Source: Saccharothrix sp. HUAS TT1 (GTDB lineage: Bacteria > Actinomycetota > Actinomycetes > Mycobacteriales > Pseudonocardiaceae). From it: DNA of 64,000 bases. The stretch spans positions 7,192,001-7,256,000 of the forward strand of contig NZ_CP160453.1 of the NCBI RefSeq assembly GCF_040744945.1. The letters are read 5' to 3'. A program made the position numbers and the translations under genes. Of this stretch, positions 9,291 to 21,600 are shown one piece after another. The stretch's first letter is position 1; the number at the start of each line of letters is the position of its first letter. Under the pieces are notes generated by a model that did not search any database, was not told where the DNA came from, and saw nothing but the letters and a program-made list of their open reading frames with translations.

Positions 9291-9319
9291 GTCGGTTCCC
9301 TCCTGTGGGGTGATGGCGG

Positions 9320-10486
9320 CTAGCCCGGCGACAGGATGTCGCGCACGCGCCGGACCCGGTTCGCCCCGCCGGCGCGGATCGCCTCCGCGATCGCGGTGAG
9401 CCCGGCGTCGAACTCGGTCCGGTCGCCGCCGAAACCGATGCGGATGTGGTCGGGGTGACCGAAGCAGCTGCCGGGCACGACGAGCACGCCGCGGTCCACC
9501 GCCAGGTCCTCGCACAGCGCGTCCACGGCCGGCACCCCGAAGAGCTGCGGGAACGCGGACACGCCGCCCTGCGGAGGAGCGCACGCCACGATGTCGGCGT
9601 TCTCGGCCACCCACGTCAGGAACGCCTCGCGGTTCGCGGCCGCCGTCCGCAGCAGGGGACCGATCACCCGGTCCGCGTTCTCGACCACCCGGGTCGCGAT
9701 CAGCTCCGTCAGCGGTGACGTGCTGATGGTGAGGTAATCGCGGATGCGCGCCATCCCGGTCAGCAGCTCCGGCGGGGCGAAGCACCACCCGACCCTCAGC
9801 CCCGGCAGACCGTACGCCTTCGACAGGGTGCCGAAAGACACGCAGCGCTCCAACTCCGTCGTGGGATCCGGCAACGACGGGGCGTCGTAGACGAGATCGC
9901 TGAAGGCCCCGTCCCACAGCAGGTGGCAGCCGTGCGCCGAGACCAGCTCCAGCAGTTCCCGGTAGGCGGGCCGATCGAGCGTGGTCCCGGTCGGGTTGTG
10001 CGGGAAGTTGACGATCACCGCTTTCGTCCGCGCGTCCAGGAGCGCGCGCAGCTCGCGCGGGTCCGGTCGGAAGTCGTTCTCCGGGCGCAGCCGCCAGACC
10101 TTGAGCGTCGCGCCCAGCGCCTCCGCGATCGAGGACAGCGACTGGTAGGCAGGCGCGAGCACCACGACCTCGTCACCGGGTTCCAGCAGCGCCGCCAAGG
10201 CCAGGAAGATCGCCTCGCTCGATCCGTGCGTGACCATGACACGCCCGGCCGCTCCCGGCGCGTACCTGGCCGCCAGGGCTTCCCGCAGCCCTTCGCAGCC
10301 GACGCCGGGGCTGTCCCGGAACACCGTCCGGGACAGCTCCCCGTCGTCCAGCCCGACGAGTTCGGACAGCTCGCCGAGCGAGTAGTTCCGGACGCCCGAG
10401 CTGGAGACGTCGATCGGCACGGTGAAGTAGCGCTCGCGCAACCAGTCCTCCAGCAGGGCCGGCGCCACCGATCCCAGGTTCACCAC
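9320..10486 (-). CDS. PLP-dependent aminotransferase-fold enzyme, capreomycidine synthase (VioD) type
   Basis: 388 residues, GTG start 4 bases after the stop of the VioC-like gene. It is a fold-type I class I/II aminotransferase homologue: NFPHNPTG (about residue 158), an Asp in LLWDGAFSDLVYD, and the PLP lysine in SKAYGLPGLRVGW (about 225). VioD of viomycin biosynthesis has the same fold but acts as a cyclase: it eliminates water from (3S)-3-hydroxyarginine and closes the guanidino ring to L-capreomycidine. Its position directly after a VioC-like hydroxylase, as in the viomycin, capreomycin, streptothricin and muraymycin pathways, is the main reason for the specific call. The sequence alone would also fit a general aminotransferase. 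Confidence 0.82.
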   Translation of the reverse strand: MVNLGSVAPALLEDWLRERYFTVPIDVSSSGVRNYSLGELSELVGLDDGELSRTVFRDSPGVGCEGLREALAARYAPGAAGRVMVTHGSSEAIFLALAALLEPGDEVVVLAPAYQSLSSIAEALGATLKVWRLRPENDFRPDPRELRALLDARTKAVIVNFPHNPTGTTLDRPAYRELLELVSAHGCHLLWDGAFSDLVYDAPSLPDPTTELERCVSFGTLSKAYGLPGLRVGWCFAPPELLTGMARIRDYLTISTSPLTELIATRVVENADRVIGPLLRTAAANREAFLTWVAENADIVACAPPQGGVSAFPQLFGVPAVDALCEDLAVDRGVLVVPGSCFGHPDHIRIGFGGDRTEFDAGLTAIAEAIRAGGANRVRRVRDILSPG

Positions 10487-10490
10487 CGGA

Positions 10491-11453
10491 TCACCCGATC
10501 GCCCTCGACGTGGCGGTGCGCCTGCCCGGTCGGACCCGACGCAGGTCGGCGACCAGGTTGACCCGCTTGAGCCAGCGGTCCTTGCCGTCGTAGCGCGGGC
10601 GGAACGGCCGGCGGCCGTGGACGACGTTGCGGTTGTCGATGAAGCACACGTCCCCGGCGGCGAGCGGAACCTCGTAGAGGTTCTCGTCCAGGTGGGCGAC
10701 GAGGTGGGCCAGCGCCCGCTCGGCCTCGTCGTCGCCCTCGACGCCGGAGGTGAAGTCCCGGTCGATGCACAGGGTCGGCGCGTCGGGGTGGCCGTGCAGC
10801 AACGGCACGCGATCCTGCCCGGCGTCCGCGGACAGCGCGTGCGAGGGGTCGGGCACGATGCGGAAACGCGGCTGGCGCAGCACGTGGTGGACGTCGGGCG
10901 GGAGCGACCCGACGTCCACGTAGGACACCGTGGTGGCCGTGTCCCCCCTCGTGCGCAGGCACAGCAGGCCCACGTAGTCGGCGCGGTAGGGCGAGAACGC
11001 GTCCTCCGTGTGCCAGCCGAGTTCCCTGTGGCTGCTGGAGCTCACCAGGCTCTGCTCCAGCCCGCGCACGGGCAGCACATCCGTGACGAGCCGGCCGTCT
11101 TGTTGGGATGTCCACCCGATCAGGTCACCCAGGAGGCAGGAGTAGAGCGCGAGCAGGAACCCGTGCGCCCGGCTGCCGTCGGTGTCCGCCAGCTTCCAGT
11201 GCTCCGGGGTGTCCTCCAGCCGGGCGTGGCGCGCTTCGTTGCCCGCGATGAGGACCGCGTGCTTCCGGTCGTCGAGCCGCGCGCGGTTCATGAAGCGCTG
11301 CAACGGCTTCGGCAGTTCCGCCGCCACCACGGCGGCTTGTTCGAGGAAGTCGGGTCCCTCGACCGAGTCGTACTCGCGGACGCACCGGTCGGCGAGGGCG
11401 AAGGCCTCCGCCGCCTCCTCCGCGCTCAGTTCGTATCGTCGTATCGGCAGCAA
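10491..11453 (-). CDS. Fe(II)/2-oxoglutarate L-arginine beta-hydroxylase, VioC/OrfP-like
   Basis: About 320 residues from a TTG at 11453 chosen because GGAGG lies 5 bases upstream; no ATG or GTG fits better. It is a member of the clavaminate synthase-like oxygenases. Iron ligands are in GWHTEDAFSPYRADYVG (His and Glu, the HxE variant used by VioC) and VVHGRRPF (second His); the 2-oxoglutarate Arg is in YDGKDRWLKR. The string IDRDF matches the Asp pair that in VioC holds the guanidino group. Similarity to VioC as I know it is strong over these blocks, including VSSSSxxELGWHTEDAFSPY. The expected reaction is L-Arg to (3S)-3-hydroxy-L-Arg, the substrate of the next enzyme. Confidence 0.88.
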   Translation of the reverse strand: MLPIRRYELSAEEAAEAFALADRCVREYDSVEGPDFLEQAAVVAAELPKPLQRFMNRARLDDRKHAVLIAGNEARHARLEDTPEHWKLADTDGSRAHGFLLALYSCLLGDLIGWTSQQDGRLVTDVLPVRGLEQSLVSSSSHRELGWHTEDAFSPYRADYVGLLCLRTRGDTATTVSYVDVGSLPPDVHHVLRQPRFRIVPDPSHALSADAGQDRVPLLHGHPDAPTLCIDRDFTSGVEGDDEAERALAHLVAHLDENLYEVPLAAGDVCFIDNRNVVHGRRPFRPRYDGKDRWLKRVNLVADLRRVRPGRRTATSRAIG

Positions 11454-11539
11454 GCCAACCTCCGAGGTCTGTGTGGTAGCGCCACCCGTTGTCCGAACCC
11501 CCCGGTCCGCGGTGGAGGAGGGCGGGGCAGGAGCGCCGG

Positions 11540-14500
11540 TCAGTGGGTCGACAGCAGGGCGGAGGAGAGCGCTCCGCCGATGGAGCCGACGGGTCCGGGG
11601 AGGACCAGGCCGTCGTGCGTCGTGTCGATGTCGTGGCCCTCGAACGACCCGGTGACGTGCGGCTCCCAGCGCCGCGCCGCCCCGGCCGCGGACCGGCCGT
11701 CCCGCGCGGCCGCGAAGAACAGGACCCTGCCCCGGTACACGCCGGGCTCGTGGGCCGCGAGCAGCCGCACGAGCCGCACGGACGAGGTCAGCAGCCCGGT
11801 CAGGACAACGCGGCCGAAGTACCCGAACCGCTCGTTCTCCATCAGGAGGTCCACGAACCCGGCGACGCCCCGGTGGCCGCGCGGCTCCGAGTCGAGGGTG
11901 CGCGCGACGGACTCCAGCACGTCCTGCTCGAGCGCCTCGGCCGGGTCGTCCAGCCCGAGGCGGGGATAGGAGTCGAGCAGTGCGAGCACCTCGACGCGCT
12001 CGCCGGCGGCCTGGAGCGCCACGGCGATCGCGTGCGCCAGGTTCCCGCCGAGCGACCACCCGAGCAGGTGGTACGGCCCGTGGGGCTGGGCGCGGCGGAT
12101 GTGCGCCACGTACTCGTCCACGACCGCCTCCACCGAGGTCGGTGACCAGCCCGGGGTGAGCAGCCCCGGCGACTGGAGGCCGTGGACCGGCCGGCCCGGG
12201 TCGAGTCGCCGGACCAGGTCGGAGTAGCACCAGCTCAACCCGGAGACGGGGTGCACGCAGAACAGCGGGTGCCCGCTCTCCCCGGACCGCAGCGGCAGCA
12301 GGGCCGCGAGGTCCGCGTCGATCGAGCCCAGGTTCTCCGCCAGGCGGACGAGACCCCTCGGTGTCGGCGCCCGGAACACGTCCCGCACCCCGATGCGCAC
12401 GCCCAGTTCCGACCGGACGGCGCTCACCAGCCTGGTGGCCAGCAGCGAGTGCCCGCCCAGCTCGAAGAAGTCGTCCTGGACACCCACCGCCGGGAGGCCC
12501 AGCACCTCCGCGAACGCCCGGCACAGCAACACCTCCGCGGCGGTCGCCGGTTCGGTGGTGCTCGCGGCCGCCGCGGGGTCGGGGTCCGGCAGGGCGCGGC
12601 GGTCCGGCTCCCCGTTCGGCAGCACGGGCAGTTCGTCCAGCGGCAGGAACACCGCGGGCACCGCGTGGTCCGGCAGGACCGCGGAGAGGGCTTCGCGGAT
12701 CTCCGCGAAGTCCGGCTCGCCGCCGTGCGCGGGCACGACGTAGGCGACCAGGCGACCGTCGCGCGGCGCGACGGCGGCCTCCCCTAGCGAAGGCAGCGCA
12801 CGCAGCGCGGACTCCACCTCCGCGAGTTCCAGGCGGGAACCCCGCACCTCGACCCGGTCGTCGGCGCGGCCGACGAACTCCACGCCACCCGCGCCCCAGC
12901 GCACCACGTCACCGGTGCGGCACATCCGTGAACCGGCCGGCCCGAACGGGTCGGCGACGAAGCACCCGGCGGTCGTCGCGGGACGTCCGAGGTAACCCCT
13001 GGCCAGGCCCGCGCCCGCCAGGTACAGCTCGCCCGGCACGCCGAGCGGCACCGGCCGCAGCCGGTCGTCCAGCACGTACACCCGCGTGTTGGCGATCGGT
13101 GTGCCGATCGGTGCGCCCGGCCCGCCGATCTCCGCGGTCAGCCCGCCCCCGCCGACCTCCGGGGGGCCGTAGAGGTTGAGCAGGACCGCCCCGGGCAGCA
13201 GTTCCCGGAACCGGGCGACCACCCACGCCGGCAGGACCTCGCCGCCGCTCACCCAGAACCGGCAGGACCGCAGCGCCGCCACGTCGTCCGCCGGCGGGCT
13301 CTCCAGCAGGCTCGGCACCAGGGTCGACCGTCCCGCGCCGGAGGTGCGCACCAACCCGGCGACGTCGACGAAGTCGCCCTCGGTGTGGACGGGCAACGCC
13401 GCCGTGCCACCGAACAGCAGGGCGCCCAGCAGCTCGGCCGTGCCTTCGACGAAGTCCAACGTCCGCACCGCCACCACCTGGTCCCGCTGCCCCGGGTGGG
13501 CGCGGGCGAACCACTCCAGCCGGTTCACCAGGCCGCGGTGCGGGCCCAGAACGCCCTTGGGCCGCGCGGTCGATCCCGGTGGGTAGACCACGTAGGCCGT
13601 GTTGGCGGCTGTCACGGGCGGCGGCGAGGGCCCGTCGCCCGGGTTGTGGTCGGGCCGGTCCGCCAGCGCCGCCACGACCGCGGGGTCGTCCAGCGCCAAC
13701 CAGCCGCCGGACGGCTCCGGCAGCGCACCGGCGAGCGCCCGGGTGGTCAAGCCGACCAGGGGTCGGGCGTCGGCGAGCACGAAGGCGGTGCGGCGCGCCG
13801 GGTGCGCCGGGTCGACCGGCAGGTACGCCGCGCCCGCCTTCAACACGCCCAGCAGCGCCGCCACCGCGTCCGGCGACGTCGGCAGGGCCAGCGCGACCAG
13901 CGTCTCCGCCCCCACCCCCGATCCGCGCAGGAGGTGCGCGATCCGGTTCGCCCGCGCGTTCAGCTCCGCGTAGCTCCACCGCACCGCGCCGGCGACCACC
14001 GCCACGCCGTCGGGCGTGCGACGCGCCTGCTCCTCGAACAGCTGGTGGGCGCACCGGTCCGAGCCGGTGTCCGTCGCGGTCGCGTTGCGTTCCACGACCA
14101 GCTCACGCCACTCGTCGTCGGTCAGCAGCCGGATGTCGTCCAACGGGGTGTCCGGCTTGGCGGCGACCTGGTCCAGGAGACGCACCAACCGGTCCGCCAT
14201 CGCCTCGACGGTATCGAGGTCGAACATGTCGGCCGAGTACTCGAACGAGCCCGTGATCCCACCGGGCGCGCCACCGTGCTCGTGCTGCTCCAGGCTCAGG
14301 GTGAGGTCGAACTTCGCGACGTCCGCCTCCACCGGCACCGGGCTGGTGTCGAGGCCCGGCAGCTGCCACCCCTCCGACGTCATGCCACCCGCGAACGCGA
14401 ACATCACCTGGAACAGCGGGGGCCGCGCGGCCGACCGCGGCGGGTTCAGCGCCTCCACCAGCCGGTCGAACGGAACGTCCTGGTTCGCGTAGGCCGCGAG

Positions 14501-17500
14501 GTCCCGCTCCCTGGTCCGCGCCACCAGTTCGCGGAACGTCGGACCGCCGGACAGGTCCGTGCGCAGGACCAGGGTGTTCACGAAGAACCCGACGAGGTCG
14601 TTGAGCGCCTCGTCACCGCGTCCCGCCACGGGGGTGCCGATGGTGATGTCGGTTCCCGCGCCGAGCCGGCACAACAGGGCGGAGAACGCCGCGTGCAGCA
14701 CCATGAACAGGGTGGCGTCGCACTCCGTGGCCAGGTCGAGCAGGCGGCGGTGCAGCGACTCGTCGACCTCCAGCCGCACGACCCCGCCGCGGTGGCCGCC
14801 ACCGGCGGGCCGGGGGCGGTCCGCGGGCAGCGCCAGCTCCTCGGGCGCGTCCCGGAGCGCCTCCCGCCACCAGGCGACCTGGCGGGCGAACGAGCTGCCC
14901 GGCTGGGTCGCGTCGCCGAGCGTCCGACGCTGCCACACCGCGAAGTCCGCGTACTGCACGGGCAGCGGTTGCCAGGCAGGCGCCTCGCCGCGGCGCCTCG
15001 CCGCGTAGGCGTCCGCGAGGTCGCGGAACAGGGGCGCCAGCGACCAGCCGTCGCAGGCGATGTGGTGGACCACGAGCGACAGCACGTGCTCCTGCTCGCC
15101 GAGCGCGTGCAGGTGAACGCGGAGCGGGGCCGTGGCCAGGTCGAACGGGGTGTTCGCCGCCTCCGCGAGCACGCCCGGCAACCGGTCGGCCGTGATCCCG
15201 GCACGCGTCAGCCGCACCGGGCTCGTGTCGGTGACGACCTGGTGGGGCACGCCGTTCAGTTCGGCGAACACGGTGCGCAGGCTCTCGTGCCGCCGGACGA
15301 CGTCGTCCACGGCGGCGCTCAGCGCGGGCACGTCCAAGGCTCCTCGCAGGCGCACCGCGAGCGGGATGTTGTAGGTCGCGGCGCTGCCCTCGAACTCGTT
15401 GAGGAACCACAGCCGCTGCTGGGCGAACGACAGCGCCGTGCGGTCCGCGCGCGGCGCCGGGCGCAGCGGGTCCCGGTCGGGGGACAGGTCGTCCAGCGTG
15501 GCCGCCAGGGCCGCTGCCGTCGAGTGCCGGAACACCGTGCCGGCGTCCAGCACCACGCCGAACACCGAGCGGATCCGGCTGATCAGGCGGATCACCAGGA
15601 GCGAGTGCCCGCCCAGCGAGAAGAAGCTCTCGTCCGGCCCGACGCCGCCCACGCCCAGCACGTCGGCGAACAGACCGCACATCGCGGCCTCCGCCGCCGT
15701 GCGCGGTTGTCGTGCGGTGCCGTCCGTCGCACGCGGGTCCGGCGCGGGGAGGGCCCTCCGGTCGACCTTGCCGGTCGGGTTCAGCGGCAGCCGTTCCAGC
15801 TCCACGAACGCCGACGGCGCCAGGTAGGCGGGCAGGGTGTCGGCCAGGTGCGCCCGGACCGGGTCAAGCCCCGCCGCACCGGGTCGCAGCACCACGTAGG
15901 CGACCAGCGCCTTCTCGCCCGGTCGGTCCTCGCGCACCACGACGACCACGTCCTGGACGTCAGGGTGGCGGGTGATCGCGACCTCGACCTCACCGGGTTC
16001 GATGCGGAACCCCCGGATCTTGACCTGGTGATCGGCCCGACCCGCGTACTCGACTTCGCCACGGCCGTTCCAGCGCCCCAGGTCGCCCGTGCGGTACATG
16101 CGGGAGCCGGCGGGTCCGTACGGGTCTGCGACGAACCGGGTCGAGGTCAGGGCAGGCCGTTTCGCGTAACCGCGCGCCACCCCGGTACCGGCGATGTGGA
16201 TCTCGCCCATCGCGCCGGGCGGCACCGGGCGCAGCGCCTGGTCGAGGACGTAGACGCGCGTGTTGTCCAGCGGGCGGCCGATGGGTGGCGCGTCCGGGAC
16301 GCCGTCAGGCGCCCTGAACGGCATCGCGGTGGCGAACGTGGTCGTCTCGGTCGGCCCGTAGGCGTCGACCACGAGCGTGTCCGGGCAGTGCGCGAGGACG
16401 CGCGCCACCGCCTCACCGGACAGGGCCTCGCCACCCGCCCACACCTCGTGCGTCCCGGCGAACGTCCACGGCGCCTCCTCCGCGACGACGGCGAACAGCC
16501 GCGCGGTGAGGAAGAGCGCGGTTGCGGAGTGCTCGCTCAACAGCCGCCCGAGCAGCGGCACGTCCAGCGGCCCCGGCGGGGCCAGCACCGCGCACCCGCC
16601 CCGCGTGAGCGGTGTCCAGATCTCGTAGGTCGACGCGTCGAACGCGAGCGGCGAGTGCACCAGCACCCGGCGGTGCGCCGGTGTCGCGAACCGGCGGTCC
16701 GACACCAGGCCGAGCACGTCGCGCCGCGTGACCGCCACCGCCTTCGGCTCCCCGGTCGACCCGGAGGTGTAGGCGAGGTAGGCGAGGTTGGCCGGCGCGG
16801 CCGGGTCGCCGTGCTCCAGCAGGCGGTCGACGGCCGACGTCGCCGGGAGTTCCGCCTCCTCCGGGCCGTCGAGCGCCCACAGGTCGACACCGAGTTCTTC
16901 CAGCACGGGGACGTGCGCGCCCGTGGTCAGCACGACGACCGGTCGGGCGTCGTGGACGATGAAGCGCAGGCGCGACACCGGGTGGTCGGGATCGATCGCC
17001 AGGTACGCGCCGCCGGCCTTGAGCACACCGAGCAGCGCGATGATCATGTCGGGTGAGCGCGGCACGGCCACGCCCACCACGACCTCCGGCCCCACACCGC
17101 GTGCGCGCAGCCGGTGTGCTGTGCGGTTGGCCAGCCGATCCAGTTCCCCGTAGGACAGCACGGAGTTCCCGAACACGACCGCCGGGGCGTCGGGCGTCGT
17201 TGCGGCGCAGTGCTCGACCAGTCCGACCACGGTGGTGAGCGGCGGCTCGACGCGGGTGTCGTTCCACCGGACCAGGACCCGGTCGCGTTCGTCGGGGGAC
17301 AGCACGTCGATCTGGCTCAACCGCAGGTCCGGTGCGTGCGCGACCGCGGTCAGCAGTCGCACCAGCCGCTCGGCCAGCCGCTGGGCGCCCTCTCGGTCGA
17401 AGAGGTCCTCGGCGTACTCGAGCCCGAGGTCGATCCCGCGGTGATCGCCGTTCTCCGCCACGTGCTCGATCGCGCTCAGCGCGAGGTCGAACTTCGCGGT

Positions 17501-18613
17501 GCCCGGGTGCAGCGGCATGAACGCGGCGGCCAGGCCCGGGACCGGTGGCACGTCCGGGTCGACCCGCTCGAGCGAGAGCACCACCTGGAAAAGCGGGTGG
17601 CGCGCAAGCGAGCGGGTCGGGCTGATCGCCTCCACCAACCGTTCGAACGGCACGTCCTGGTGGTCGTAGGCCGCGAGGTCGACCTCCCGCGCCCGCTCGA
17701 CCAGTTCGCGGAACGTCGGGTCGCCCGAGGTGTCCAGCCTGAGCACGAGCGTGTTCACGAACAACCCGACCAGGTCGTCCAGCCCGTCCTGCGACCGGTT
17801 CGACATGACCGTGCCGATCGGCACGTCGGAGCCCGCGCCGAGCTTGGTCAGCAGGGCTGCGAACGCGGCGTGCAGGACCATGAACGGCGTGGCGGGCGAC
17901 TCAGCCGCGATCCGGATCAGCAGCGCGTGCGGACCGGCGCCCAGCCGCGCCGACACGAGCCCGCCCCGGTGCGACGACACCGCCGGGCGCGGGCGGTCGA
18001 CCGGCAGGACGAGCTGTTCCGGGACGTCCGTCAGGGCGGCGCGCCAGAACGCGAGCTGCGCAACGAGCGGGCTGTCGGGGTCGTCCTCCTCCCCCAGCAC
18101 CTCCCGCTGCCACACCGAGTAGTCGATGTAGCTCACCGGGAGCGGGCTCCAGCCCGGCGCGGTCCCCGCGTGGCGTGCCCGGTAGGCGTGGCCGAGGTCC
18201 CGCAGCAACACGCCGGAGGACCAGCCGTCGGTGGCGATGTGGTGCACGACCAGGAGCAGGACGGGGTCCTCCTCGGCCACGTCGAAGAACACCGCCCGCA
18301 ACGGCGGCTCCCCGGTGAGGTCGAAGCGGTACGCCGCCTCCTCGGCCAGCAGGTCGTCCAGGAGCCCGGCGGTGGTCCGCACGACGCGCAGGTCCGGTTC
18401 CGCGTCCAACAGCACCTGGTGCGGCTCGCCCTCGGCGGAGGGGAACACGGTGCGCAGGCTCTCATGCCGGGCCACCACGTCCCGTACGGCGGCGGTCAGC
18501 GCGACCAGGTCGACGACGCCCGACAGCCGCAACGCCAACGGCACGTTGTAGGTGGCGCCCTCGACCTGGCTGAGGAACCACAGGCGCCGCTGGGCGAACG
18601 ACAGCGGGTTCAC
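11540..18613 (-). CDS. NRPS, C-A-PCP-C-A*-PCP-TE (terminating synthetase)
   Basis: 2,357 residues from a GTG at 18613 overlapping the previous stop (GTGA). Module 1: C (HHIATDGW), A (A3 [13 protein letters not shown]4 FDASTYE, A5 AYGPTE, A10 TGKVDRR, about residues 455-950), PCP (FFSLGGHSL, about 998). Its pocket reads D-A-Y-F-W-G-A-T-F-K, closest to Val-type codes (weak). Module 2: C (HHIACDGW), a degenerate A domain (separate entry, about 1522-2000), PCP (FFELGGHSL, about 2051). A type I thioesterase closes the protein with GWSLGG (about 2186), LLDSYPR and a late His in DTTHDG. The TE identifies this as the last synthetase and would release the chain by hydrolysis or cyclisation. Confidence 0.94.
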   Translation of the reverse strand: MNPLSFAQRRLWFLSQVEGATYNVPLALRLSGVVDLVALTAAVRDVVARHESLRTVFPSAEGEPHQVLLDAEPDLRVVRTTAGLLDDLLAEEAAYRFDLTGEPPLRAVFFDVAEEDPVLLLVVHHIATDGWSSGVLLRDLGHAYRARHAGTAPGWSPLPVSYIDYSVWQREVLGEEDDPDSPLVAQLAFWRAALTDVPEQLVLPVDRPRPAVSSHRGGLVSARLGAGPHALLIRIAAESPATPFMVLHAAFAALLTKLGAGSDVPIGTVMSNRSQDGLDDLVGLFVNTLVLRLDTSGDPTFRELVERAREVDLAAYDHQDVPFERLVEAISPTRSLARHPLFQVVLSLERVDPDVPPVPGLAAAFMPLHPGTAKFDLALSAIEHVAENGDHRGIDLGLEYAEDLFDREGAQRLAERLVRLLTAVAHAPDLRLSQIDVLSPDERDRVLVRWNDTRVEPPLTTVVGLVEHCAATTPDAPAVVFGNSVLSYGELDRLANRTAHRLRARGVGPEVVVGVAVPRSPDMIIALLGVLKAGGAYLAIDPDHPVSRLRFIVHDARPVVVLTTGAHVPVLEELGVDLWALDGPEEAELPATSAVDRLLEHGDPAAPANLAYLAYTSGSTGEPKAVAVTRRDVLGLVSDRRFATPAHRRVLVHSPLAFDASTYEIWTPLTRGGCAVLAPPGPLDVPLLGRLLSEHSATALFLTARLFAVVAEEAPWTFAGTHEVWAGGEALSGEAVARVLAHCPDTLVVDAYGPTETTTFATAMPFRAPDGVPDAPPIGRPLDNTRVYVLDQALRPVPPGAMGEIHIAGTGVARGYAKRPALTSTRFVADPYGPAGSRMYRTGDLGRWNGRGEVEYAGRADHQVKIRGFRIEPGEVEVAITRHPDVQDVVVVVREDRPGEKALVAYVVLRPGAAGLDPVRAHLADTLPAYLAPSAFVELERLPLNPTGKVDRRALPAPDPRATDGTARQPRTAAEAAMCGLFADVLGVGGVGPDESFFSLGGHSLLVIRLISRIRSVFGVVLDAGTVFRHSTAAALAATLDDLSPDRDPLRPAPRADRTALSFAQQRLWFLNEFEGSAATYNIPLAVRLRGALDVPALSAAVDDVVRRHESLRTVFAELNGVPHQVVTDTSPVRLTRAGITADRLPGVLAEAANTPFDLATAPLRVHLHALGEQEHVLSLVVHHIACDGWSLAPLFRDLADAYAARRRGEAPAWQPLPVQYADFAVWQRRTLGDATQPGSSFARQVAWWREALRDAPEELALPADRPRPAGGGHRGGVVRLEVDESLHRRLLDLATECDATLFMVLHAAFSALLCRLGAGTDITIGTPVAGRGDEALNDLVGFFVNTLVLRTDLSGGPTFRELVARTRERDLAAYANQDVPFDRLVEALNPPRSAARPPLFQVMFAFAGGMTSEGWQLPGLDTSPVPVEADVAKFDLTLSLEQHEHGGAPGGITGSFEYSADMFDLDTVEAMADRLVRLLDQVAAKPDTPLDDIRLLTDDEWRELVVERNATATDTGSDRCAHQLFEEQARRTPDGVAVVAGAVRWSYAELNARANRIAHLLRGSGVGAETLVALALPTSPDAVAALLGVLKAGAAYLPVDPAHPARRTAFVLADARPLVGLTTRALAGALPEPSGGWLALDDPAVVAALADRPDHNPGDGPSPPPVTAANTAYVVYPPGSTARPKGVLGPHRGLVNRLEWFARAHPGQRDQVVAVRTLDFVEGTAELLGALLFGGTAALPVHTEGDFVDVAGLVRTSGAGRSTLVPSLLESPPADDVAALRSCRFWVSGGEVLPAWVVARFRELLPGAVLLNLYGPPEVGGGGLTAEIGGPGAPIGTPIANTRVYVLDDRLRPVPLGVPGELYLAGAGLARGYLGRPATTAGCFVADPFGPAGSRMCRTGDVVRWGAGGVEFVGRADDRVEVRGSRLELAEVESALRALPSLGEAAVAPRDGRLVAYVVPAHGGEPDFAEIREALSAVLPDHAVPAVFLPLDELPVLPNGEPDRRALPDPDPAAAASTTEPATAAEVLLCRAFAEVLGLPAVGVQDDFFELGGHSLLATRLVSAVRSELGVRIGVRDVFRAPTPRGLVRLAENLGSIDADLAALLPLRSGESGHPLFCVHPVSGLSWCYSDLVRRLDPGRPVHGLQSPGLLTPGWSPTSVEAVVDEYVAHIRRAQPHGPYHLLGWSLGGNLAHAIAVALQAAGERVEVLALLDSYPRLGLDDPAEALEQDVLESVARTLDSEPRGHRGVAGFVDLLMENERFGYFGRVVLTGLLTSSVRLVRLLAAHEPGVYRGRVLFFAAARDGRSAAGAARRWEPHVTGSFEGHDIDTTHDGLVLPGPVGSIGGALSSALLSTH
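12600..14060 (-). other. Degenerate adenylation domain in the terminal NRPS module
   Basis: The frame is intact but core motifs have decayed. A3 reads [11 protein letters not shown] where TSGSTGxPKG is expected; A4 reads LDFVEGTAE, so the Asp that binds the substrate amino group is replaced; A5 reads LYGPPE for YGPTE; A8 reads [10 protein letters not shown] for QVKIRG; A10 reads NGEPDR, replacing the catalytic Lys by Glu. The surrounding C and PCP domains look intact. Confidence 0.85.
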
Positions 18614-21600
18614 GACCGGGCCCCCTTCACCGGCAGCGGCCGCGCGGGGCGCGCGCGCCGGGCCTCGGGCAGGTGCTCGGCGAGCCGCGCGGGCGTGGGG
18701 TGCCCGAACAGGTCGCGCACGCTCAGCTCGGCGCCCAGCTCGGCCCGGATCCGACCGACCAGGCGGGTCGCGAGCAGCGAGTGCCCGCCGAGGGCGAAGA
18801 AACTGTCGTCCACGCCGACGCCCGGCACGCCGAGCAGGTCGGCGAACAGGGCGCACAGCACACCCTCCTCGGGGGAGCGGGGTGCGCGCTCGGCTGGCGC
18901 GGGGCGGAAGTCCGGGTCGGGCAGCGCCCGCCGGTCGACCTTGCCGTTGGTGTTGAGCGGGAAGGCGTCCAGCACGGAGAACGCGGCGGGCACCATGTAG
19001 TCGGGCAGCACGGCTTCGACGTGGGCCCGCAGCACGGCCACGTCCAGTTCCCCGGGCACCGCGGGAACGACGTGCGCCACCAGCACCCGCTCACCGGGCT
19101 GCCGCTCCCTCGCCTCTGCCACCACGTGGGCGACGGACGGGTGCCGGGCCACCACGGATTCGACCTCGCCCAGCTCGATGCGGAACCCCCGGACCTTCAC
19201 CTGGGCGTCTCGGCGGCCCACGAACTCCAGGTCCCCGGCGGCACTCCACCGCGCCACGTCCCCGGTCCGGTACATCCGGCTGCCGAGAGCGCCGAAGGGG
19301 TCGGCGACGAACCTGCCCGCGGTGCGGCGGGGCTGTCCCCGGTATCCGCGGGCCAGGCCGTCCCCGCCGACGTACAGCTCCCCCTCCACTCCCGGCGGCA
19401 CGGGCCGCAGGTTGGCGTCGAGGAGGTACACCCGCGCGTTCCGGATGGCCCGGCCGATGGGGACCTCCCCGGTGGCCGGCGAGGTCTGCCCGGATCGCAG
19501 GCGCCACGTCGTGGACGTCACGGTCGCCTCGGTCAGGCCGTAGACGTGCACCAGGTCCGCGCCGACCCCCTCCCAGGCAGCGAGCCGGTCGGGCAGCACC
19601 CGTTCGCCGCCCATGGCGACGAACCGCAGGCACGGGGGTGTGGTGCGGCCGGCGGCTCCGAGGTCGCCGACCCACTCGTGCCAGTAGGCCGTGGTCAGCT
19701 CCAGCGCCGTGATGCCGTGCCGCTCGACGTGGTCGGCCAGGTCCGTTCCCGCGAGCAGGACGCGGTCCTCCGGCACCACGACGGCGGCGCCGCAGGCGAG
19801 GGCGGGCAGCAGTTCCTCCAGCAGCACGTCGAAACCGGGCGAGGCGACCTGGAGGAACCGGTCGTCCGGGCCGAGTCCGAAGGCGTCGACCATCGCCGCG
19901 GTGTAGTCGGCCACGGCGGCTTGGACGAACATGACGCCCTTGGGCTCGTTGGTGGTGCCGGAGGTGTAGAAGAGGCAGGCGAGCCCGGCGGGGTGCGGCG
20001 CGCGCACCGGACCGGTCAGCTCGGGCACCTCGTCGGGGGTGACGAGCGGGAGGCCGCTCACCGCGGCCACCGTGGCGCGGTCCGCGGGCCGGGTGATCAC
20101 CGACCGCGCACCCGCGTCAGCCCAGGTGCGCGCCAGCCGATCCGCGGGGAGGTGAACGTCGGTGATCGCGAACGCGACCCCGGCCTTCAGCGCGCCGACG
20201 ACCGCGACGACCAGGTCCGCGCAGGGCTCCATCGCGATGGCCACCACGGGTTCCGGCTCCGGCGACGCCTGGAGGTACCGCGCCAGGTTCGTCGCCCGTC
20301 TGTCGAGTTCCGCGTAGCTGAGGTGGGTCGTCCCGTGCTCCACGGCGAGCGCGTCGGGCGTGCGGGCGACCTGTCGGTCGAACAGCTCGGCGAAGGTGTC
20401 CGCCGCGCGCGGCGCGGTCTCCCCCAGCCCGAGCTCCAGGACCGCCCCGCGGTCGCCCGGTTCGCGGGTGTCGATCCGCCCCACGGGCGCCGACGGGTCG
20501 GCCACCAGCGCTCCCAGCAGGCGGGTGAACCGATCGAGCAGGTTCCGGGCGGCGTCGCGGTCGAACAGCTCGGGGAGGTGTTCGAGCCTGAGGTGCAGCC
20601 GCGAGCCCATACCCGCCGTGAGGCTCAACGGGTAGTGCGTCGCGTCGGCGCCGTCGACCGACACCTCCAGCTCGCCGCCCGGTCCCCGGTGCGACGCCGC
20701 CGCGCCGGAGTGGTTCTCGAACAGCAGGTGCGTGTCGAACAGCTCGCCCACCCCGGCGGCGGCTTGGATCTCCGCGAGTCCCAGGTGTTGGTGCTCCAGC
20801 AGCGCCGCCTGCTCCCGGTGCACTCGCGCCAGCAGGGCCGCCGCGGACTCCTCCGGGCGCAGCGCGACCCGCACGGGCACCGTGTTGATCAGCAGGCCGA
20901 CCATGTCCTCCACGCCCGGCACGTCGGCCGAGCGGCCGGAAGTGGTGATGCCGAAGACGACGTCGGAACCACCGGTCAGTTCGCCGAGCAGGAGCGCCCA
21001 GGCGCACTGGATCGCGGTGTGGGCGGTGACACCGGCCCGACTCGCCAGGGCGGCGAGCGCGGCGGTCAGGTCTTCCGGCACATCGGTGGTGACCGCCTCG
21101 GGCCAGCGCGGTGGACGGGTCGGGTCCACCGGGGCGACGTGGGCGGAGTGGTCGACGTCCCGCAACGCCTCGCGCCACGCGGAGACCGCCGCTTCGCGGT
21201 CCTGGCGCGCGAGCCAGTCCAGGAAGTCCCGGTAGGCCGGCGCCGGGGGCAGCGCGGAGTCGTCGCCGCCGCGCTCGTACAAGGTGAACAACTCGTCGAC
21301 GAGCAGGCGCACCGACCAGCCGTCGAGCACGATGTGGTGGTAGGTCAGGACCAGCACGTGCCTGTCCGGCGCCTGCGCGTGGAGCGCGAACCGCAGCAGC
21401 GGGGCCTTGTCGAGGTCGAACCGCCGTGCCCGTTCCCCGGCGATCGAGCGCTCCAGCGCGCCCGCCGGCGCCCCGAGGAGGTCGACCACCGTCCACAGCG
21501 GGTCGACCTGGCGTTGGACGACCTGCACCGGTTCCTGGTTCTTCCGCCTGCGGATGGCGGTGCGCAGCGGCGGGTGCCTGCGGACGACAGCCGCCGCGGC

